Source of the DNA: Mytilus galloprovincialis
Taxonomy: Eukaryota > Mollusca > Bivalvia > Mytilida > Mytilidae
Length of the DNA stretch: 64,000 nucleotides
Assembly: GCF_965363235.1 (NCBI RefSeq)
Contig: NC_134847.1
Coordinates: 65,038,144 to 65,102,143 of the forward strand
Reading direction: 5' to 3'
Positions 1 through 11,100 of this stretch are shown piece after piece; positions within the stretch are counted from its first letter, which is position 1, and every line of letters begins with the position of its first letter. The position numbers were made by a program, and so were the translations under genes. The notes beneath the pieces were generated by a model. That model saw only the letters and a program-made list of their open reading frames with translations. It did not search any database and was not told the origin of the DNA.

Positions 1-52
1 TTGTTTAATATGCACATAGACCAAGGTGAGCGACACAGGCTCTTGAGAGCGT
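1..52 (+). repeat. Right end of family C interspersed element
   Basis: The motif CCAAGGTGAGCGACACAGGC is followed by a short hairpin (GCTCTTGAGAGC) and then CTAG before a T run. The same end closes the longer copy near 41.1 kb. A hairpin followed by CTRR is the right-end layout of Helitron-type elements. Only the terminus lies in the window. Confidence 0.55.
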
Positions 53-180
53 CTAGTTTTTAATCATGCTAATTTTATGTGATACTTGTAGTAAAGCTAT
101 ATATTTAGGATTATCAACATAAAATCAATGGTTAGTAAAGAAAGGCGAGACACTTCGGCATGTGCATTCTAGCATTATAA
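53..180 (+). repeat. Right end of family D interspersed repeat
   Basis: The text from about 80 to 175 (TAGTAAAGCT, TTTAGGATTATCAACATAA, GTAAAGAAAGGCGAGACA) reappears nearly unchanged at 33815-33900, where it closes a full D copy. Only the terminal part is present here. Confidence 0.5.
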
Positions 181-719
181 TAATGGTTTAAGGTGGACAA
201 TAATTTGGATCCAGCAGCAAAAATTGTGTAAACATACATCATAGATATATAACATTACTACATTAAATCAGCTAAACTAACATACATTTGAATCAAATGA
301 CACCAATGTTTTTGTAGTTCATAGTAAATAAAATCTGTTACTATAGCATATAACACAATAACATTACCATGTATCTTCTCTCCCCAAAATGTACAAATTA
401 AGGTAAATATTAATACAAGTGTGCACAAAATAATAGTAACGCTATAAAAATCTCTTGCTTCCAACTCTTGCAAAACATCTGCAACAGGAACATCCTAAGC
501 CAAAAATGTGAAAGCAACATGTAAAATTGTTTAGATACTGATCCACATCGAGCTTTACATCCAAAAGGGAAAACTGCTAAAGTAAAGAACATGAAATATC
601 AGAAAATCTAGGTAAACTGAATGTCTGAGATGTAGCAACTCTTTAGACATGATACATTGAAAGGATCACAGGAATTTGTATAAATATTGACCTTAATAAC
701 CGATTACAACAACCTACAG

Positions 720-911
720 CACCTCCCAAAATATATAGAAGACAAACACAATCATGTACCAGTTATTTGGAAAGCGGTACAGGAATTTAGCTTAATTAGC
801 CACAGCTACTGGTTGAACATTGCCACTCAATTAAACAGAAGCCTCAGAAACAACACCAAAAAGGTTTCTGAAGGTCATCATAAAATTCAATTGAAAACAG
901 AAATCTGCAGG
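720..911 (+). CDS. Possible internal coding exon, unknown protein
   Basis: An open frame runs through 687-950 on the plus strand. Within it, 720-911 is bounded by an acceptor-like CCTACAG and a good donor (AG|GTCAGT). The segment begins HLPKYIEDKHNH and includes WKAVQEFSLISHSYWLN. Its composition is less biased than the surrounding AT-rich DNA. I do not recognise the protein, and no flanking exon in the same phase was found inside the window. The acceptor has a weak pyrimidine tract. It could be one exon of a plus-strand gene that starts outside the window, or a chance open frame. Confidence 0.25.
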
Positions 912-951
912 TCAGTAAACGAATTAGAATTGTCGGACTTCTGCTGCTAAT

Positions 952-2700
952 ATGTAAAACTTGGATTTCTCCTTTCTTGACTACATCATGAGAATCACTC
1001 AATTAAATCGCTGAGAAATGAGCTAAAAAGGGCTAAACTTGATATAAAGTATCCAAGAAAGTACGTTGGTTTACAGTATCTGCTGAATGAACCACTTTAA
1101 CTGATCACATCTGTAGCTCTTGTGTTGAAAGATGTAACAATTTCCAAGAGTAAATATAACAGTTTTCAATGTTAAGAGTTCTATATACCACAGGCAGGAT
1201 GAGATATACTGTAAGCAAAGTTTATGATACTACACTATTATGTCTGTTTCAATGTTTTCTTTAATTATTTTTTTTGCTGAGTTCTATCAATAAAAATAAT
1301 TTCTATTCTGTTTTAGTAACTTTATTTACAATGAATGAAAAATATATAAAACAGTATATAAGATATGATATATGTGCCACTTCCAGAAAGTAATAGCAAC
1401 TGGATTCATTTCATCATTTGTGAGGTACCAATTTTCATGGGTATGGGTTTTAAAACTGAAGTACAATAATTTTACATGAGTTTATGCATACTTTAGTAAA
1501 TCAACAACCTCCCTACCTTAATCCACAAAAATTGGTATACACAAAAACAAATAAATCCAGAGTATTCAATGTACATACATTTAGCTTGTTCATTATAATC
1601 AAACATTAAATATGGATGGGGAAAATAATCACCAAAAAAAAAAAATCAAATTATCTCCACTTAGCATATAAGGTTGGTTACTGCATAAATATTGTTCTTA
1701 GTCGATTTTTATATTTAATGAGTTTGTAAGTACTATCTAAATTCTACGAAGGATAATTTTCTCCAATATCCATGCAAAAACCTTTTACAGTATAGGAAAG
1801 TTGGAAAATCCATGTAAATATGTTTGTGTCACTAATGAAGTTTGCACTAGTGCAATATGATATATTATTGCCTGCTTGACTTTTGATTAATTTCAGAATG
1901 AAATGTGTGGCTGCTTTACACTAAAACTTATTATTTTTATTATGCACAACAAGTTAAGATATATTTTATAATGTGGAGAGGGTGATCTTCAAGAAATATA
2001 TTTTACATGATCGAAATAATTCTTACGCATATATAATATACAACAGTTTAAAGTAATGCTAAATATTTTTATCAATTCAAAAACAATAAACAAAATTTGT
2101 ACTTCAGCTAAACACAAAAAAATAATGTTATTAAACAACAGAATATCTTAATATTGTCACATTTTCTACTCACTGAGCTGTTCATGTAATTCATCATTAG
2201 GAGGTGCAATTATTTTTAGTAGATATCAAATAACTGTCCTTATCTAATATGCTTTGCCCATTATAATAGTATTGAGTAAAATACTTTTTTGAATTTCAGT
2301 GTAAATTTCATTCTGACCAATAAGAAAATGTCAGATCAATTCAAGAGAAATTTCATCATAAATATAAATCAGACACACTAAAATGAAAAAAATATTGACT
2401 TTTATCAAACAATTCTATCATAAGGTGCTGAATTTCCAAACTTGAAAAGCTATAAATGACCTTTCTTGTTTCTTAACTTTTTATCAGCAGATCAGTTGAT
2501 TTCTGTTCAATTTTATTTATAAGATTTACAATTTCAATTATCTGCTCCAAAGATCTCTGCAAGATTTGACAGCTCAAAACCATCACCTAGTATTACTTAT
2601 TATTAATCTTCCTGATGTAGTTATGATCTCATTCTCATATTAGAAGTTTATCACTGGCTTTAGGCTAACCATAAGTTGAACATTTAGCCTACCCTGTACA
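952..2700. other. AT-rich stretch, no gene seen
   Basis: I see no exon with convincing splice sites and no clear inverted or tandem repeat. The part next to 2750 is probably the 3' untranslated region of the minus-strand FLYWCH gene. TTTATT (AATAAA on the minus strand) occurs near 2513 and is a possible polyadenylation signal. Confidence 0.4.
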
Positions 2701-2750
2701 AGCTTATATATAACAGTCCCTTTACAAGATAACAGGATAAAATATTAATA

Positions 2751-5588
2751 TCAAATAACCATTGAAGTCACTGATGGGTTCATACATTGTCCGTTATGAT
2801 TTCTTATTTCTTCCAGTATTTGCTTTGATATTTCTAGTCTTTCTCTTTCTACTCTCAGTCTATCCTTATCTACTTGTAGTCTTTCTTTTTCTAACTTGAG
2901 TAATTCATCTTGGATATCCCTGGTAAAAGATGAATAAGTGATAAAAAATATGATGATTTAACACAAAATTCGGATTAATTGAAAGTATAAATGTAAACCA
3001 AACTGATTCATCTGCCTGGATGGAAAACAAAACTGCATAGAAGTTTTATGTGAATCTAAGAAGTCAACAAATCTTATGAAAACCCAAAGTAATGTTACAT
3101 TGGTAAATAATTTAATTTCTCATTGGCTGACAGTGTTTTGTCTATCAGCTCAAAGACATAACGGTGTAATGTGTCATTGACGTCATCAATATTTTTTCAC
3201 GATTTACCCTGGCTTAAAATGGAATTTAGCGTTTAGTTATAAGGAATGACTGATATATTTTTTTCTGCTTATTCAAAATTACAGTGTGCACCACATTTTT
3301 ATTTCTGCTTATAAATTCGAAATTACAGTGTGCACCACATTTTTTCTGCTTATTCAAAATTACAGTGTGCACCACATTTTTTCTGCTTATTCGAAATAAC
3401 AGTGTGCACCACATTTTTCCTGCTTATTCGAAATTACAGTGTGCACCACATTTTTTATGTTATTTCTTCATAGACAGAAAAAATATTATAGTCATTCCTT
3501 AAATATTCAAAAAAGGTCAAACTGAAAAAAAGTAATTTGACATTTATATATGTCATGTATGTAATTAATTTAAAAGTTACATGATACATAATGTAATACA
3601 ACTCAGTTTAAAAAAAAATTGACTGCTGAATGAATTCATGACACTATATTCTATATACCTTTCGGAGTTGTTGTTGGTATTTGGGTTAGATTTAAACTTC
3701 TTAACTGGAGATATTTTTAGTTTTAATGGTGAATCATCTGTATTGTCTGAATCAACACTAGAGCAGGTCATCAATGATGCGTCTCCCAAAGCCTTTTCTA
3801 CTTCTCTTTCCAGTTCCTTCTAAAATGAAAAATACAACATGAGATAACATTGAAAAACATAAGGCTCTAGAGAGCCTTGTAGCTCACCAGACCTGGTAAA
3901 AAATATGCTACCAGTGATTTAATATTTGGATTTACCTTTACTGCAATCAATTATAGATCAAATTTTGTGGCATTTGTGTAGACCTTGTATACAACAGATT
4001 ATAGATTTGATAGATTGGTCAATTCTTGTAATTTTTTGTTGACTTATTTGCAGAAATTACTTAGATTAACCATTTTGCCGAAGTTTCTCTCTAACTATGA
4101 TAGTTTCTGAGAGATAAAATAGGGCAAAATCATCTTTAAAGGGTAATAACTCCCAAAAGAGTTACCGGTATATCAACAATTATTTTGTAGGTCTTTCTTT
4201 GCTTATCAACATTTATCTGTATCTATTATATCTTCCATAAAAACTAAAAAGTTTGGTAAAAATAATCTTACAAGGGAAATAACTCATTAAAATGACAATT
4301 TTCATCAACTTAACTTATTCATAGATCTTACTTTGCAAACATTTTTTACCCTTAAAGTATTTCTCTATCAATCATAGTTTCTAAAAAAAAATCACATTAA
4401 GTTTACAATAAAATTTCATTGAAATAGTAGTACTTAAGGACAGAATGCAGGAATATTTCAAACAGGAAATATGAAATCCTAGTAACGTTTCATATCTTAC
4501 CTTAAACGACCTTCGTTTTTTGGTTCTATCACAAGGATTAATCTTTGGATCTGGAGGATGTTCATGAGGATATCTTCCAATAGTAAAGGTGTTTCCAACT
4601 TGGCTCACAGAAGCTCCACATCGAAAGTAGTTGGTTCTTTTACTACATCTCCACCATGATTTCTCTCCCTTTTCTGCCTACATGATAACAAATTCTAGAT
4701 TATTAACTGGTTCAATTTTTTTTATATATTAGCAACCATAAAATAAAAAGTAATATTTCCAAACTGATATATTTCATATTATTTGATCTTTTTCAAGGTC
4801 TGGTATTCTTCCTAAAGAAACTAACACTTTTCAAAGCTGTTATTTTATAATAAAATCTTTTCTTGAAAAAGCTTTCAATCAGTTTTCAACCGGAATGGTT
4901 TGCACATTGGATTGAGATCAGATGGAGGGATTATATTACAGTAAATTCATAAGTTACTGCTAGGTTTTTATCGATGTGAATAATGCAACTATCACAATTG
5001 AATAATAAGAACTGGCATTCTGATAAAAAATAAAATATAGATCTGTATGCACTTTTTTTTTAAATTGAAATAATAAAACTCGTATATTTGTCTATTCTTA
5101 AAAAATCACTATAATAAATGCACACAGTAATTTTTGAATTTACAGTATTCTATCTATTTTATGTGGCATACAGGAGATTAAATATATTTAATTTGTCTGG
5201 TAAAGAAAATTCAGTCATCTCAAAAAGTTAAAGGCTTTGAAATTGTGTAAAAATAAGAAGATGTAGTATGATTGCAAATAAGACAACTCTTCACAAGAGA
5301 CAAAATAAAACAAAAAAAATATAGGTCAACAATGAGGAATGCCCATACTGCATATCAAATAAAAGGCCCTGAAATGAAAAATGTAAAACATTTCAAACAA
5401 GAAAGCTAACAGCTAACTACCTTGAGTGTATAGTTGTATCCTTTGCTATCTTTGAGTAGACATTTCCCACGTAATGATCCACCAACTATAATCTGGAATG
5501 TTATCTCTTCCTCTTCCTCTGCTTCTCCATTTTCCTGACTCATATCATCTTCTATTTCACCTGTATCATCTTCCTCATGATCAGACAT
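2751..5588 (-). CDS. FLYWCH-type zinc finger protein with C-terminal coiled coil, 4 exons, 224 aa
   Basis: Exons on the minus strand are 5588-5421, 4677-4501, 3819-3659 and 2919-2751, all with GT-AG introns and phases that close. Residues 1-29 are very acidic (MSDHEEDDTGEIEDD at the start). Residues 45-100 form one FLYWCH finger split by intron 1: SKGYNYTLK, then WWRC, the second Cys in FRC, and H-x-H in PHEHPPDP. A basic patch follows (DRTKKRRSFK). The last exon is a highly charged helix rich in Glu, Lys and Arg (residues about 170-210, LLKLEKERLQVDKDRLRVER), probably a dimerising coiled coil. FLYWCH fingers bind DNA or proteins and are related to those in MULE transposases. The small size, single finger and introns suggest a host gene, perhaps a nuclear regulator; that role is inferred. 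The start was chosen as the first ATG before the acidic run. Intron 3 holds a minisatellite MITE and intron 2 a family C copy. Confidence 0.8.
3241..3500. repeat. MITE-like element filled with a ~37-bp minisatellite
   Basis: Inverted ends AAGGAATGACTGATATATTT and its near complement at 3476-3500 enclose five units of a ~37-bp repeat with core ATTACAGTGTGCACCACATT (3282-3452). It lies in intron 3 of the FLYWCH gene. Open frames on both strands here are artefacts of the tandem array. Confidence 0.75.
3855..4400 (-). repeat. Diverged family C copy, reversed, in intron 2 of the FLYWCH gene
   Basis: Begins with the perfect 18-bp palindrome AAGGCTCTAGAGAGCCTT at 3861-3878, followed by AGCTCACCAGACCTGG. 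This is the complement of the C right end (CCAGGTCTGGTGAGCT; hairpin). The interior (AGGGTAATAACTCCC, GATCTTACTTTGC) matches the complement of the C copy at 40.3-41.1 kb. Confidence 0.55.
5262..5385 (+). repeat. Family E repeat fragment
   Basis: Shows the diagnostic core AAGAAGATGTAGTATGATTG with GACAACTCTTCACAAGAGAC and later AAAAGGCCCTGAAATG. The same order of motifs occurs at 57365-57495 and, reversed, at 61722-61862. Confidence 0.6.
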
Positions 5589-6004
5589 AATACACTGTTA
5601 ATATAAAGTGAATAATACATGAAAACATAATTTTTGTACAGCATGTCATGCATGTGATAGTTCTGTGAATTTGTACTTCCAAGAGCAACATATAAGACAT
5701 GTAAGAAGGTAGGAATGCCTTTTACCGTCAGGCTTCAAACGGTATTTTACATCTACCAATAGCATCAAATTGGTTAAAATTTTATTGTGAATTGTAATAC
5801 ATGTAATTAACATGTAGCATTTCATGGACTTTTTTGTCCAATGTAACCAATGTAACCATTGCTTCAATGGGGGTAACAAAACAAGATACATGTACCTATA
5901 TTCAGGTGCACATTTTGTGCCATATCTAAAATTTTTACCCTTATTCTTTATGAAGGTACGCCCATTATGATCCTCTTAAAAGAGTGTCACTTGTGGAGCA
6001 GGAT

Positions 6005-6112
6005 GAGTCCAAATAATTATGACATTTTGAAATTTCTATGTTGTAGGAAGGTAAGTGTCACAGAAAGAAAAAAATATATAGCCTTTCAAGACGTCAAAAC
6101 TATTTAGATTAG
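6005..6112. mobile_element. TA-type MITE, diverged copy
   Basis: Left end GAGTCCAAATAATTATGACA and right end GCCTTTCAAGACGTCAAAAC are degenerate versions of the inverted repeat seen complete at 16654-16754. It lies directly upstream of a second copy. Confidence 0.6.
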
Positions 6113-6127
6113 AGCAGGATCTGCTTC

Positions 6128-6246
6128 TAGTCAATAATTATGACGTCTGGCAAGGCTATTTTATTTTTTTCTGGGACGCATCGTAGGAAGGCATCCCAGA
6201 AAAAAAAATAAAAAAGCCTTGCCAGACGTCATAATTATTTGGACTA
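6128..6246. mobile_element. TA-type MITE, near-perfect palindrome
   Basis: Left arm TAGTCAATAATTATGACGTC continues through TGGCAAGGCTATTTTATTTT. The right arm mirrors it and ends GACGTCATAATTATTTGGAC followed by TA. The loop is about 25 bp (GGGACGCATCGTAGGAAGGC). It contains no coding capacity, so it must be mobilised by another element's transposase. Confidence 0.8.
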
Positions 6247-7278
6247 GATCTGCTTCCAGAAAACCCAAGATCACTCCTTGATTTTTGGCGGGTGTATGTT
6301 GCTCAGTCTAGTTTTTATGTTGCTTTTCATGGACTTTTGTACTATTATTTCTTTGTCTTTCCTTTTGATCATGCATCAGTCAAGGGTCTTACTTAAATAA
6401 GTTATTAGAGAAAAATAACAAACATGTCATTATTGTGGGCTAAAATATCAAAATACTGTAATAACATACGTATGTTACATGTTTCAAAGGGACAATATAC
6501 AAACTTTATTTTGTTAAATTTTTCACAAGTTCTATTGATATTAGAATTTTCTTTATGTATACTAAACTTTGCAAAGATATAGCAGTTCATAGTTTACCAA
6601 TCATGCATATATAGTACACCTATGTTATTACAGAAAATATATTCCTGCAATAACAAAAAGGTGTATTTACAGCTTCTCTACATCTCTTTAAAGCCTTTGC
6701 TCAGACATATATCACAATGTATTTTAATTCATTGTAAGAAATGATGATCAGAACTTGTAATGAGGCACTGCGCAAGATTCCAAGTAATTCCCAAGTGTCT
6801 CATTTACTCTCATATGATAAGTTACATGCCTGTAATAACTAAGCCATGTTATTACAGCTTAATTTTCCCTGAAAGGCCTTGTCTCATTGATTTATTATGG
6901 TTGATCAAAATTGTATTAATGGAATTAGAAAATAAGTTACCAAGGTAATATATTAAGCTACTGTGCAAAGTTTCAAGAATTCCCAAGTGCCCACAAAAGA
7001 TAAAATATTTATAAAATATTTAACTGATAACAAACATTTGTTACTACAGATTAAGGAAAAAAGAGTAGACAACTCATGAAAGTGTCTGTAATAACACATG
7101 CATGTTATTTTCTCTGATAACTTTGTTACTCAAAGCAGTAATGATGTACATGTACAGCATAGTAAATGGCCTCATAGCACTAATACCAACGCTAGAGCTA
7201 CACACTACATCATCCGTAGCAAGAGGACACAACAAGATTTCTCGTACCGTATGCCAGAACTTCATATATTATAATTTT

Positions 7279-7340
7279 TTTCTTTGACGCCTTACATCGA
7301 ATTATAATAGCCTTTCAAGACGTCATAATTATTTGGACTA
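7279..7340. mobile_element. TA-type MITE, right half only
   Basis: CTTTGACGCCTTACA and the right terminal repeat GACGTCATAATTATTTGGAC followed by TA match the complete copy at 16654-16754. The left terminal repeat is missing. Confidence 0.6.
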
Positions 7341-8142
7341 GGGGTACTGAGCTACAGTATCCCTTAATCGCACCATCAGACTGTTTTTAACTTGCACCTG
7401 TAAATATTTTCTTGCACCTTTGTTGTCACACCCAGCATGGGCAAAAGTGCGATAATACTCAATTAGAAGACTGCACTGTATTGGAAGAAGAAGTTACACC
7501 CTTGACTGTGCATCAGAAAACCTTTAGCTTTACTCACAAGAACTTGAAGAGGAAATATAGTTCAAAGGTTGACTTAGGCTGTTAGGCACTGATTTACCCT
7601 TTTTGTCATGACTTAACAAGAGACTTTTCAATGAGTTCCTGGGCAAAATTAATCAGTATAACATTCAGTCTAGTTTTGTGAACATAAAATATAAATGTAG
7701 GCCGAAAATTTGACCGGGGCGAACTACCTGTTTTGCATCGAAATTCCTTTGTTTGCAGCCACAACTTTCAAATTAGAAGTTCACGCTGTGATATAAGCTA
7801 GATATTGACAATCTATCAAAACATATAGTTCTCTGAGTTATATCTTTACCTGGCTGTTGATATAAAATTTTCAGTGGTACTTGAAAATTAAAAAATTGGG
7901 ACAATATGTGTGGGTCGAAAGCCACGCCAAGGGAAACAACTCGTCACTGGATTTTAATTTAGTGAAACCGCTTTTGATTGGAGAACTTTATTTACTTGAC
8001 CAATGAAATATTGTTTAACTAAAACTACATCGTCTGTCAATTCTGTCTGGGATGTCCCCGAAAATGAAGTTGAAGGCTACTACTAGTACTACAGTAACTA
8101 CTACATGTATTACTGAAGAAGAATTCTGAAGCAGGAAAAAGA

Positions 8143-11100
8143 ATGGTTGTTTTCTCAATCACCCTTGTTAGACAGTATGTAAACACAAGTGAATATTTTA
8201 AAGACTTCTAGTAAGTTGTGACTTTCAAGGTTTGCTATGCAGTCTGACAAAAGCTGAAAGTGAAAAAGGACCTGGTATCAAGTACAAATGTATCCTCTCA
8301 ATATCTCACATCACATGATCGGTCAGCCACTTGACTGTACTTACCCTTATAATATTTTTTTTTAGAATGGTAACACTAAACCTGATTAATGTACACAAAA
8401 TGAACGAAAAACAAATATTTAACAGTCACAGCAACAAATGACAACCACTGAATTTAAAGGTTCTGACTTTGGACAGACACATACTAACAGAATGTGGCAG
8501 GGTCAAACATGTTAGCGGGATCTAATCCCTAACCATACCTGCCAACTGTCACTATCCGTGGGGGATTTCCCCCATGGAGGCTCCCAAATTGAAATTTTTA
8601 AAGAGCAATTATGTCCACAATTTTAACAAAACAATCAATTTTACAATGAATTGAGGCTTATAAAAGTATAAAGAAGCCAAAAAACAACATTACACTGTAT
8701 TTGAAGGCCCCCTTGAAGATTTTTTAGGAGTATGGCAGCCATCTTGCATGCAAAACCCCCATGGGCATTTTGAAAACTTGGCAGGTATGCCTAACCCTGG
8801 TTATGTTGTGTTATTCTTACGTTATTGCCAGGCATTGTCAAGAATCAGTCCGATCGACATTGCGCATGCGTGAATTCAGATACCCTACATGTCTACAATC
8901 ATTATATAGACGTTATATGGAAAATAATCTTTAACATACGATATTCGATTTTCTTCTCAGTTCTTTTCTTAGCTGTTCTGATCATCATTATCCTTAATGT
9001 GCCTTCTTTTTAATGATATAAATTATTTTAAAATAATGTTTAAACTTCATGCAACAAATTTAGATTTTTCATACAGTGATGTCAAATGGCTACATTTGTC
9101 GTTATTCTTACAGAAAATGTCATTTTTAGGAGAAGTGGTCAGCTTTGAAAAAATAAATAAAGTACTTTTACTGATGACATTCCTTAGCTGTTGTGACCTA
9201 AAGAAAGATGAAAAGTTATAGTTTAATGTGGTGTAGTTTATTTTTAAATTGGTTATTGTCTTCTTGCACCAAATTTGATTTAAAAGTAGGAGATTTTAAG
9301 TTTTTATTCTATCAATTTCTATTTGACAACAGGATAAATTGTTTGTGTAAACAGATTGTAGCCTGTTACACAATCTAGTTTATACAGTCAAACTGAGACA
9401 TAATAATTCATGTGATATAGTGTAAACGACGTTTTGTACTAACTTGGTTTAGGGCTGAAGGAATTACGAAACACTAAATAATATGAAATTCACGTTTTTA
9501 TAATTGAAGTTAATTATATTCAAAGTTTTTTGTTTGTGTCTGTTATCACGTGCTTATAATTACCGATATTAGATAAAGTATGAGAATGCAATCGTAGTCT
9601 AAAACGCATTGTATTACAGTGGCTTGACTGTTAGTGTTGCTATTCAGCAATTGCAACTCATTCAAAATTTTGACCAAATTGCAATTTGTTTTATTAAACT
9701 GTTCAACTGGTCAAAATATTGAACAAATTGTTCAGCCAAAATGTGAAAGTGCAAGGTGATAAAATAAAACATACTTACATGTACAATCCTATAAGACTTT
9801 AACTCCACTTTAATGATGTTGTTAAAAAATGAGTCTATCAGTTTGTAAACATTGTAGGTATATTATAGTCATTTCCATGGTGAAGGAACTGTCATTATTT
9901 TGAACTGCTATAAAAATGTCCAAACTAAGCTTTCATATAGTTTTTATACGACCGCAAAATTTGAAAAATTTTTCGTCGTATATTGCTATCACGTTGGCGT
10001 CGTCGTCGTCGTCCGAATACTTTTAGTTTTCGCACTCTAACTTTAGTAAAAGTGAATGGAAATCTATGAAATTTTAACACAAGGTTTATGACCACAAAAG
10101 GAAGGTTGGTATTGATTTTGGGATTTTTGGTCCCAACATTTTAGGAATTAGGGGCCAAAAAGGGCCCAAATAAGCATTTTCTTGGTTTTCGCACTATAAC
10201 TTTAGTTTAAGTTAATAGAAATCTATGAAATTTTGACACAAGGTTTATGACCACAAAAGAACGGTTGGGATTGATTTTGGGAGTTTTGGTTTCAACAGTT
10301 TTGGAACTGGGGGCCAAAAAAGGGCCCAAATAAGCATTATTCTTGGTTTTCGCACAATAACTTTAGTTTAAGTAAATAGAAATCAATGAAATTTAAACAC
10401 AATGTTAATGACTACAAAAGGAAGGTTGGTATTGATTTTGGGAGTTTAGGTCCCAACAGTTTAGGAATTAGGGGCCAAAAAGGGACCCAAATAAGCATTT
10501 TTCTTGGTTTTCGCACCATAACGTTAGTATAAGTAAATAGAAATCTATGAAATTTAAACACAAGGTTTATGACCATAAAAGGAAGGTTGGTATTGATTTT
10601 GGGAGTTTTGGTCCCAACAGAATAAGGGGCCCAAAGGGTCCAAATTAAACTTTGTTTGATTTCATCAAAATTGAATAATTGGGGTTCTTTGATATGCCGA
10701 ATCTAACTGTCATGACTGTGTATGTAGATTCTTAACTTTTGGTCCCGTTTTCAAATTGGTCTACATTAAGGTCCAAAGGGTCCAAAATTAAACTTAGTTT
10801 GATTTTGACAAAAAATGAATCAGTTAGGTTCTTTGATATGCTGAATCTAAAAATGTACTTAGATTCTTGATTATTGGCCCAGTTTTCAAGTTGGTCCAAA
10901 TCGGGTTCCAAAATTAAACTTTGTTTGATTTCATCAAAAATTGAATAAATGGGGTTCTTTGATATACCAAATCTAACTGTGTATGTAGATTCTTCATTTT
11001 TGGTCCTGTTTTCAAATTGGTCTACACTAAAGTCCAAAGGGTCCAAAATTAAACTTAGTCTGATTTTAACAAAAATTGAAATCTTGGGGTTCTTTGATAT

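Larger units (their letters stand above)
5591..8142. promoter_or_regulatory. Intergenic region between divergent FLYWCH and TIGAR genes
   Basis: The FLYWCH start codon (5588, minus) and the TIGAR start codon (8143, plus) face away from each other across 2.55 kb. The inner part carries TA-type MITEs at 6005-6246 and 7279-7340. The 450 bp before TIGAR is less AT-rich (GACCGGGGCGAAC near 7714) and probably contains its promoter and 5' untranslated region. No TATA box or single binding site can be assigned with confidence. Confidence 0.4.

Noticed and set aside
258-473. Minus-strand 71-aa frame with a hydrophobic stretch (VTIILCTLVLIFTLICTFW)
   Set aside because: An acceptor-like TTGCAG lies just upstream, so a last exon with a membrane segment is conceivable. 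However, I found no compatible upstream exon and AT-rich DNA often reads as hydrophobic residues.
3226-3502. Frames with repeated VVHTVILNKQKK or APHFFCLFK text
   Set aside because: Both strands are open only because of the 37-bp minisatellite; there are no splice sites or homologues.
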